Under the pieces are notes generated by a model. That model searched no databases and was not told where the DNA came from. It saw only the letters and a program-made list of their open reading frames with translations. The position numbers and the translations under genes were made by a program. Shown one piece after another: positions 9,100 through 15,868 of a DNA stretch of 25,981 bases. The number at the start of each line of letters is the position of its first letter. Within the stretch, counting starts at the first letter, position 1. The stretch covers positions 1-25,981 of the forward strand of contig JAUCBJ010005273.1 of the NCBI GenBank assembly GCA_032718475.1. Reading direction: 5' to 3'. The DNA comes from Nemertoderma westbladi (lineage: Eukaryota; Xenacoelomorpha; Nemertodermatida; Nemertodermatidae).

Positions 9100-11847
9100 T
9101 TAGACGTTGTTTGCGAACGTGTGATGTTTGGATCTGTGCTTTTTCGTTTTATGTCTATTTCTTCCAGAGTTTCCATTTTTTAGTTCGTTTGGCTCCATAT
9201 TTTGATTTGCTCCGTGCATGTAGTCCATGTGTTGTCCCTGCCCGATATTGTTAGGGGGGTTATTGATTGCCGTACTTACGCTGGATTCTTCATTTTTTAA
9301 CTGTGTTCCTTTCTGCATTTGATTTGCTCCGTGCTTGTAGTCTATGTAGTGATGCTGCCCAATATTGTTAGGGAGGTCATTGTATGTCGGAGTGGCGCCT
9401 TCCTTAGGTTTTGTAGAGATCAGATCCACTAATCTCTGACCAATCACGCAGTAATCACAATTACTGGTTTGTGTCGCACTGTTTCCAGACGGCGTTGTTA
9501 ACCGCTTGTACATTTTGTTGAAATCGTTATGAGTGTGTGTCGGTGTTGGTACTCTATCATGGTAGTTACACATACCGTGAATCCCCATGTTGTTCAAGAC
9601 GCACGGTTCAGGTCGGTTGTCTACCCTACTAGATCCATGGCATGCTGACTCATCATGCTTGTCATTTTTCACTACCCTAATTCCGTCAACATGTGACAAG
9701 TTGTCAGTTTTATTTTGGCCAGTAATTGTAGCAGTTTCTTTATCTTGATGAGGCCCCTCTTTTCCATTACCATAACTAGACTGTGTGACCCCGGTCGAAG
9801 GATCTATGTTGTAGATATGAGGATTCTTATTGTTGAACTTTCCCTTTTTGATTTTTTTTGTGGATTTTTTTTTCTCTTTATTCGCTTTTGGGGGCTTCTT
9901 CATTTCAGTTGTTGGAGAGTGACATTGTTGTTTATGCGGCGACGTTCTTGATTCTTTGTTTTTATTTTGGGAAAAAAAGTTAAACCACTTTTTTCTTTTA
10001 CCTTTTTCTTTGCATGACTTGGAGGTATCGTATTTTTTAATAACTGATTGTTGTATATTATCCTTGTTGGGTTTTACTTGTGGAACAGTGACTTTCCTTC
10101 TTATATTCATGTTAGCGTTGCGTTTTACTGTGTGTACGTGTCCGAATTCGTCTGGCCGGTTTGCATACGATACGCATATAATATTGACTCCATTGCTCTC
10201 CGTCGTGCAAGTCTCGTATGGGATAACCATCCCACACTCATCGCAAACCGGTTCCACCACCAGCTCGGTGTCGCGCGGCTCCGGCTCCGTTTGGACTTCC
10301 ATCGGATGAGTTAGAACCGGCTCCTCCGCCTGGATGCTCATACTCCTTGTGTATGGTTTCTTCGGCTCCGGGGGTTTGGGGTACTTAATGTTCACGATGT
10401 TGGTGGTGGGTGGCTGCGGGGGTGGTGGAGGGGGCGAAGGTGGTGACGGGGGCGGGGTTACGCAGCACATCTCGCAGTGATAAACCGGTAGCTCGCAGTT
10501 ACACGGCTCTTCCGTCATCGCCTCAGCTTCCGGGCTATCCGTTACTTCCTCTCGCTCCTCCGTGCGTTTCGGTAACGGGAGACCCATAACTCCGACCGGA
10601 GTGCGTTGTTCCTCCAAAACCTGACCTACCGCAATGCATGTATCACATCCACAGAAAAGTAACTTATTCGCTAATTCTATACATTCCTTATCACCCAACA
10701 CTTCTTCCAAATCTTCGACCACAGCTTCCGGTTCAGGTATTTCTTCTACTTCCGGTACCTTTATAATCATATTAACTTTCCCTATTTCAATATGTTCCCT
10801 TTCTTGCGTTCGAGGCAACAGAGAGCCTGGTTCGAAGGGGGTCGGTAATGTCGTGGTTGGTTTCTGGGGCGTTTGTTGTTGGTCCGATGCGGGTTGTCTT
10901 GATTCTTGTTGCGGAGGCGCAGAGACGGGCATTGGTGTGGTTATGGGTGCTATGGGTGGAAGTGGGTAGTAGGCTGTTAATATGTCACTAAACTCTTTCT
11001 CATTTTTGCTCTTGTCTGAGGAAGATATTGGGTCGTCCATCTCGTATAGTTTGTCCAAAGGAGTGAATGGTTCCGTGTAACTCTGGAAGACATGTGGGGG
11101 AGATTTAGGCGAAACAAGTTCGCGATGTTCCATCGAGTACCTCCTGTCCAACGGAACAAACGGTTTCTCTTCTGTCTCGTCTTTTATCTCTTTGTCGGCG
11201 TACTTTCGGTCCAACGGGACGAACGGTTCGTTGTCGGAGGGTTGCGGGATTGGATCTCCGGTGGCTGCGTTCGCATACCTCGGTGCAGGTGGACGACGCA
11301 ACTCTCGGAACAATTCCTCGTACAACCGAACCTCGACTTCCCTTCTATCCGCCTCTCGGTACCGATCTTCCAACGAACATACCGTCCTTCCCACACCCCT
11401 TTCTTCTCCCCTCTCTTCGCCACTTCCCGTCGTATTGTAACATTTTCTTACTCTATTTTCGGTTTCCTTCCCGTATTTATCGTCTAGATGAACAAAAGGT
11501 TGCTTTCGACGTATAAAATCCTCATTGATTTCATCCTCGGATTCGACAAATTTCTCTACTATTCTACCTGCGTTATTATCCTCGTAAAGTTCGTCGAGTC
11601 GGCGGAATCCATTTGCCGGTGTTTCATACCAATGGGGTTCCGTTTTAGTCTCTTGTTCCTTGTAAAATTCGTGGATTGGTACAAAGTTAGTGCTGTTATG
11701 GTTATGGCCCATCTTATTAGTTGTATTATTACCTTTGCGCATTTCATCGATAATGTCCATCTCATACTTTTTGTCCAGTGATACGAACTCACTTCCTTTC
11801 GTTCCCTCCTCATCATCCTGATATATTATCGGATTTACTGTTGACAT
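9100..11847 (-). CDS. Unrecognised 915-aa low-complexity protein with eight FxxLDxxY repeats
   Basis: I do not recognise the family. The start is supported by an in-frame TAA 15 nt upstream of the ATG, and no intron is evident. Residues 1-270 carry eight copies of a motif close to F-V-P-L-D-K/R-x-Y (21, 55, 81, 118, 156, 209, 230, 261), separated by acidic and basic spacers. Residues 295-345 are Pro/Gln-rich. Cysteine clusters lie at 399-404 (CGCDTC), 449-462 (CNC...CEMCC), 535-538 (CDEC) and 797-800 (CDYC). The first and last are followed by similar residues (IAVGQVL, VIGQRL). A polyproline run covers 465-480 and a Lys-rich tract 612-670 could act as a nuclear signal. The C-terminus has a duplicated 39-residue block (PNNIGQ at 826 and 865) and a basic Arg/Lys/His end. 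No signal peptide or membrane segment. It lies antisense inside the PA2G4 intron. A mostly disordered scaffold or zinc-binding protein is a guess. Confidence 0.8.
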   Translation of the reverse strand: MSTVNPIIYQDDEEGTKGSEFVSLDKKYEMDIIDEMRKGNNTTNKMGHNHNSTNFVPIHEFYKEQETKTEPHWYETPANGFRRLDELYEDNNAGRIVEKFVESEDEINEDFIRRKQPFVHLDDKYGKETENRVRKCYNTTGSGEERGEERGVGRTVCSLEDRYREADRREVEVRLYEELFRELRRPPAPRYANAATGDPIPQPSDNEPFVPLDRKYADKEIKDETEEKPFVPLDRRYSMEHRELVSPKSPPHVFQSYTEPFTPLDKLYEMDDPISSSDKSKNEKEFSDILTAYYPLPPIAPITTPMPVSAPPQQESRQPASDQQQTPQKPTTTLPTPFEPGSLLPRTQEREHIEIGKVNMIIKVPEVEEIPEPEAVVEDLEEVLGDKECIELANKLLFCGCDTCIAVGQVLEEQRTPVGVMGLPLPKRTEEREEVTDSPEAEAMTEEPCNCELPVYHCEMCCVTPPPSPPSPPPPPPQPPTTNIVNIKYPKPPEPKKPYTRSMSIQAEEPVLTHPMEVQTEPEPRDTELVVEPVCDECGMVIPYETCTTESNGVNIICVSYANRPDEFGHVHTVKRNANMNIRRKVTVPQVKPNKDNIQQSVIKKYDTSKSCKEKGKRKKWFNFFSQNKNKESRTSPHKQQCHSPTTEMKKPPKANKEKKKSTKKIKKGKFNNKNPHIYNIDPSTGVTQSSYGNGKEGPHQDKETATITGQNKTDNLSHVDGIRVVKNDKHDESACHGSSRVDNRPEPCVLNNMGIHGMCNYHDRVPTPTHTHNDFNKMYKRLTTPSGNSATQTSNCDYCVIGQRLVDLISTKPKEGATPTYNDLPNNIGQHHYIDYKHGANQMQKGTQLKNEESSVSTAINNPPNNIGQGQHMDYMHGANQNMEPNELKNGNSGRNRHKTKKHRSKHHTFANNV

Positions 11848-12217
11848 AATTTTTTCCCGTTATATACAAATATATTTGTGCGTATTATCTGTTCCGTAAT
11901 ATCGTTATAGGTTAATTTCTCTTTTAGAGTGTTTTTTTATTCTTACAGTACGTCTTCATTCTATATTCTCATTCTTTATTTTTATAAATATTTTCTTCAG
12001 CAGATATGTTCTTAGTAATAAAGGTTTATAATATATATATAGCTATTGTGTTGTGTCCTTTTATAACAACTCATTGTAGTTCAGCAAAATTTGGTTGGAT
12101 AAAAAAATATTTCAGTTTTTAATATTCATTGTAGTAACCATGGTATCAAGCTTCTAGATTTTGTTAACAATAAATTTGGTAATGATTATTTTGCTTTATT
12201 TTATTATTTCCTTTCAG
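11848..12217. other. AT-rich region: 5' flank of the 915-aa gene and PA2G4 intron end
   Basis: On the minus strand, TATATAA lies only about 15 nt upstream of the 915-aa gene's ATG, too close for a usual TATA box. A longer TA-run near 12028-12041 is a better placed candidate. On the plus strand the region ends in a T/C-rich tract and acceptor CCTTTCAG before the exon at 12218. No further exon recognised. Confidence 0.5.
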
Positions 12218-12389
12218 CGAGTGTGGCGCTCATATTGATGGATATATCGCGGTACTGGCGACCACCTTCGTTATCGGAGCTTCAGTAACCAATCGCGTTA
12301 CAGGTCGACGCGCTGACGTCATACAAGCCGCCCATTACGGAGCTGAGGCTACGGCCAAACTTATTAAACCGGGGAATAAAAGTTTCAAG
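12218..12389 (+). CDS. PA2G4 (EBP1) homologue, internal exon B
   Basis: Acceptor TTTCAG precedes C, which completes the ATC codon split from the previous exon. There follow 57 codons ending AAG at the donor GTAGAA. The peptide reads ECGAHIDGYIAVLATTFVIG, ASVTNRVTGRRADVIQAAHY, then GAEATAKLIKPGNKSFK. This aligns along its whole length with the PA2G4 segment containing G-x-H-x-D-G-F/Y-I-A, VTGR-x-ADVI-x-AAH, AEA and LIKPGN. The short variable loop (ASVTN) sits where the family also varies. In active M24 peptidases the nearby Asp residues bind metal; here the start reads IECGAHIDGY, and family members are not active peptidases. The donor is weaker than those of the flanking exons, but the frame into the next exon is exact. 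Confidence 0.95.
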
Positions 12390-12701
12390 GTAGAAATGTT
12401 TTTCTTTATTATTACTCACAAAAAAGTTTGAGTATAAATTGAATTATTGAATATTATTTTTTACTTGTACTCTAATAATTAATTCTGGTACGTTAAAATA
12501 AATTATTACTTTCAGTATTTACAAATTTAAATTAAAATTTTGTTTTTTAAAAATTGTTATTATAAATTCATATTTAATTTATTTCCCTACATAATTGCCA
12601 TGTCGCATCTCATCATACAACCTATAAACAAACCTTTTGTTACATTATGTCATCTTTTGTAACATTATGTAAACTTAACAGCCTTCTGGTGAAGTACTCG
12701 T

Positions 12702-12730
12702 AACGCTGCAAAGTACTACTTTGCAGCGTT
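12702..12730. repeat. Near-perfect 29-bp palindrome
   Basis: AACGCTGCAAAGTA (12702-12715) and its exact reverse complement (12717-12730) are separated by one base. The same 14-mer recurs alone at 12747-12760. An imperfect palindrome of the same family (AACGCTGCAAAGTGCTACTT and following) lies at 13369-13392. A sequence used three times within 700 bp points to ends or subterminal parts of a mobile element. Confidence 0.75.
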
Positions 12731-13694
12731 GCGGCCTATAGGACGGAACGCTGCAAAGTAATCAATGACATGGAAACAACTTCAATTACCGTATTCCAGA
12801 ATGTATTATTTCCATTTATGTTAATGAGTTGTTGCTTTATTTATCCAGTTTGCAGTTACGGGTCTATAAACAGCTACTGTATATTTATAATTGTTTAAAG
12901 TGTATGTAATCCATTATGGCGAAACGTCCAATAGAACAACAAAAGACACTAAAATGACCAAAGATAATGGCGACAGTGTTCAGTAAAACTTGACGGACAC
13001 AGACGGTGACTAAGTTTGCTTCAGTCGACTATAATAGTCAAGATGGATTAATGATTTATCACATCCAAGCAGCAGATAACTTCCAATAAACTTTAATTAT
13101 TTTTAAATGTACATAATTAATACTAGGTACCAGTGTACATGTTAATAAATTTCACTTATATTAGATATAGTACATGTTTAAAATGTATAAATGAGTATCC
13201 ATAAAATCCTTTCTTCACAAACCGAACGCTGATAAGTTGACATAATGTAACAAAATTACATAACATACATCATTGTGAGCAAATGTCTTTTCAGCGTTAA
13301 AGACCCTTGTTTACTTATGTAAACCTCCCTCGATGCGCTCGCTCGGTACATAAATAAACTCGGGTCATAACGCTGCAAAGTGCTACTTTGCACACATATT
13401 TTTTTCGAGGCCGAAGGTCAGTGAAATGCGGATTAAAAAGTTGGACAAAAAAATGTTACTTCCTTTTTGTTAAAGAAATATTTATTCTGTGTACATTATG
13501 AGATTATTTGGGTTTTTATATTGACCACGGGCCCCAACAGAAGATGGCCCTACAATATTCCCTAAAAACTACTAGGACATAGCTAGCTTGACATGTCCGT
13601 AATGTTGTACCATTATTGGTCCTAAGGGCCAATTCTGATGTATATCACCATTTTCGTTAGCAAATATTGTATAATAATTTTCAATAATTTTAAC

Positions 13695-13904
13695 AAGTTC
13701 TATAAAAAATTTCCTAAAGTTTTATTAAAAGGTATATAAAAATTTCTAAAAGTTATATAAAATGTCAAAGTCAACCGATTGTATTATTGTCATCCTAATT
13801 ATGTATTCTAGAATATTTATAAACGCAGTACTGAAGTAAATTAACGAATTTTTATTTACCTTTTACGAATTTTTATATAAGTTTTGTAAATTTTTATAGA
13901 ACTT
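13695..13904. mobile_element. Probable MITE / fold-back element (about 210 bp)
   Basis: The left end AAGTTCTATAAAAA (13695-13708) is matched in reverse complement by TTTTTATAGAACTT (13891-13904). Weaker inverted similarity (GTATATAAAAATTT versus ATTTTTATATAAG) continues inward for about 50 bp. There is no coding capacity, as expected for a non-autonomous element. The target-site duplication is not clear, and AT-rich composition makes some of the inner similarity cheap. Confidence 0.45.
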
Positions 13905-14345
13905 ATTATGCGAATTTTCATAGAACTTTTTTGGTAACGAAATTCACTAACTGATATCATTAACTGTAGGAAATTTATTTAACCCCGGGTTCAGAGAACA
14001 TAAACACATTGCAGGACGAGGCAATCTCTCTTTTGTACTGCATTTGATTGACAACATCAGTTATATTTATACTTTTTACTACCCTAACATATTTTATACA
14101 ATTCTGTAGTTAAAGTAATATGAAAGATTATTATTATTAAATTATTTCCTTCACAATATGTATGTGAATACAAAATATTGTTATGAGTTAGGGCGACTCC
14201 GGGGTTTAAACTGAAATACCTATAAAATATTGAATCGGATAGAGAGATTATTTGAGTATTAAATATAGTTTATTAAATTTCATTAGATATCTTTTTCTAA
14301 GGTTACTGGTTACAAAGTTATATTTACATATCTTTAATTATTTAG

Positions 14346-14479
14346 GTAACCGAAACAGTAAAGAAGGTTGCGGAGTCTTTCAATTGTAAACCTGTAGAGG
14401 GAATGCTGAGTCACAGGATAGAGAGAAATAAAATAGACGGGGAAAAAAGTATAATACAGAATCCAACGGATGAGCAAAG
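14346..14479 (+). CDS. PA2G4 (EBP1) homologue, internal exon C
   Basis: The exon follows acceptor ATTTAG and continues in phase 0: 44 codons plus AG before donor GTAAGC. The peptide reads [44 protein letters not shown](R). It matches the PA2G4 hallmark VTE...SFNC-x-P-x-EGMLSH...IDGEK-x-IIQNPT, among the most conserved stretches of the family. It joins the previous exon without gap or overlap in the protein. The open phase at its end requires at least one more exon downstream (the part beginning DHEK in relatives), which I do not find before the satellite at 15869, nor inside it. Confidence 0.95.
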
Positions 14480-14759
14480 GTAAGCTGGTACATTAAATCG
14501 AGAACATCAGATATGTCGTCCCTAAAACACACAAAATTAAATGTCCCATTATTATCAACAAGAACTATATTGACATTTTTTAAATAAACCATTAAAACTA
14601 AGATCAACAGAGCAAGCCCAGATTTTTCGTATTCAAATTTTCCCTAATATTTTGTTGATTTTTTGTATAATTCCTACCTTGACTCGTGTGTTAAATGATT
14701 TGCGGCAAATTGTGTAAAGAAAAATGTATTGTTCTTCTTCCCCCATAGAGTTAGTTATC
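14480..14759. other. PA2G4 intron start / 3' flank of the thioesterase gene
   Basis: AT-rich sequence after the donor GTAAGC. No exon or RNA gene recognised. An open frame on the minus strand here (14380-14607) overlaps the PA2G4 exon antisense and is not supported as a gene. Confidence 0.6.
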
Positions 14760-14765
14760 TTTATT
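14760..14765 (-). terminator. Poly(A) signal abutting the thioesterase stop codon
   Basis: On the minus strand the stop TAA (14768-14766) is followed immediately by AATAAA (14765-14760). If used, cleavage 10-30 nt later would give a 3' UTR of only about 20-35 nt. Confidence 0.55.
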
Positions 14766-15788
14766 TTATGTCCCCGCTGTCTCTGGCCGATCCAGATCCA
14801 TGTCGTCCTTCCCCATCACGGGTGGATCCTCTGTAGACGACGCAGGGCGGTACAGACCTTCCTGTGCCAACGACACCGCCAATGTTCCGTCCCTCGTCCA
14901 TAGACGCCCTTGTACAAAGACCCTGCCCCCCTTGGCGACAGGACTGTGGGTCTCGAATAGACACCATTCATTGAGATTGAACTTTTGGTGGAACCACATG
15001 TTATGATCCAGCGAGGCAAGAAGTTCTATTTTCGTATTGAAGTCGTGTATCGGTAGCAGCCCGGTGGCCAGGAAGAATAGATCAGACCAGATTGCGAAGT
15101 TCAGTTGACTCCACACCGGCATTTTATCGAGATCCATCGTTGATTTCGGAACCCGAATCCACATCTTACGTTCCGCATCCATTTTGTTCACGTATGCTTT
15201 TATGTATTTATCTGGCTCGCAGGGTTTTATCAACAAAATATTAGCAGTTTCCAAAATCGCTATTTCCCTTAGGAAATCCAATCTCTTCAGGGACTGCTGG
15301 TAGTGTTCCTCGACAAGGACGTGGATGCCCTTTAATGTTTTAGGGTCAGGAACACCCTCGGGCATCGGGCATGTGGATTCTCTGTGGGCTGGCTGCGGTT
15401 CTGCTATGTGGAAACTGCAGTTCATGTTCATCACGAGTCGTCCACGTTGTGTGGCCCTCACCTGTCTGAGGGAGGTGCTCCTGCCGTCTTTGATCCTTTC
15501 CACGGTGTAGTTGACAACTTTCTCGGGTTGGACTGCCCCTATGAAGGTGGTTTGTAATGAGTTACACAGTAAGACGTCTTCGTTGTTCAAGTCTGTATCC
15601 ATGGTTTTATAGGCCGCCATTAGACTCTGTGACATTAGTTGTCCTCCGAATGCTCGTCGCCATCTCCCAGGCAACGTGAATCGATTGCGGAATACCGAAC
15701 TACTTCCGTCTTGCTGATCTTCTTCCATGTTGACGATGTCCACTAGATTCTTTGCTTGATTTGTTTCGTTCTCTCTCTCACACGCCAT
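14766..15788 (-). CDS. Acyl-CoA thioesterase, ACOT8/TesB family, intronless
   Basis: Hydrolyses fatty acyl-CoA to free acid and CoA. The 340-residue length fits the double-hotdog family (human ACOT8 about 319). The N-terminal hotdog has RRAFGGQ (44-50) and the signature VERIKDGRSTSLRQVRATQR (96-115). The C-terminal hotdog has FAIWSD (D236), ASLDHNMWFH (S259, D261), FNLNEWCLFE and LAQEGLYRP (Q309). D236, S259 and Q309 sit with the spacing of the known Asp-Ser/Thr-Gln catalytic set, so activity is expected. The ATG is preceded directly by in-frame TAA, fixing the start. Animal ACOT8 normally ends in peroxisomal SKL; this ends ETAGT after an acidic tail, so it may be non-peroxisomal. Having no introns suggests a retrocopy or intron loss. 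Located antisense beyond PA2G4 exon C; its start is about 80 bp from the satellite. Confidence 0.92.
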   Translation of the reverse strand: MACERENETNQAKNLVDIVNMEEDQQDGSSSVFRNRFTLPGRWRRAFGGQLMSQSLMAAYKTMDTDLNNEDVLLCNSLQTTFIGAVQPEKVVNYTVERIKDGRSTSLRQVRATQRGRLVMNMNCSFHIAEPQPAHRESTCPMPEGVPDPKTLKGIHVLVEEHYQQSLKRLDFLREIAILETANILLIKPCEPDKYIKAYVNKMDAERKMWIRVPKSTMDLDKMPVWSQLNFAIWSDLFFLATGLLPIHDFNTKIELLASLDHNMWFHQKFNLNEWCLFETHSPVAKGGRVFVQGRLWTRDGTLAVSLAQEGLYRPASSTEDPPVMGKDDMDLDRPETAGT

Positions 15789-15868
15789 TTAATTGTCTCG
15801 ACTAATAAGTTTATTTACTGACATTTACTTAATCAAATTCAAAAATGTGTATGAGTTTAGTATATGTT
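15789..15868. other. Short unique 5' flank of the thioesterase gene
   Basis: About 80 bp separate the ATG from the first satellite unit. No clear TATA box is visible on the minus strand. The last bases (GTTTACCCGATCTTTATC) already resemble a shortened satellite unit. Confidence 0.6.

Larger units (their letters stand above)
12390..14345. other. PA2G4 intron (1956 bp), AT-rich with fold-back repeats
   Basis: Intron between two recognised PA2G4 exons, with phase 0 borders (GTAGAA...ATTTAG). No gene on either strand. It contains a 29-bp palindrome and related copies (12702-12760, 13369-13392), a distant inverted pair (12635-12651 with 13239-13255) and a probable MITE at 13695-13904. Confidence 0.85.

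Noticed and set aside
9715-11781. Several 60-130 codon frames on both strands overlapping the 915-aa gene
   Set aside because: They are shadows of the long minus-strand frame, with unnatural composition and no recognisable motifs.
11848-11870. TATATAA as TATA box of the 915-aa gene
   Set aside because: It is about 15 nt from the ATG; a start site 25-30 nt downstream would fall inside the coding region.
14800-15510. Frames overlapping the thioesterase gene in other phases
   Set aside because: The 340-codon frame has clear family signatures and catalytic residues; the others have none.
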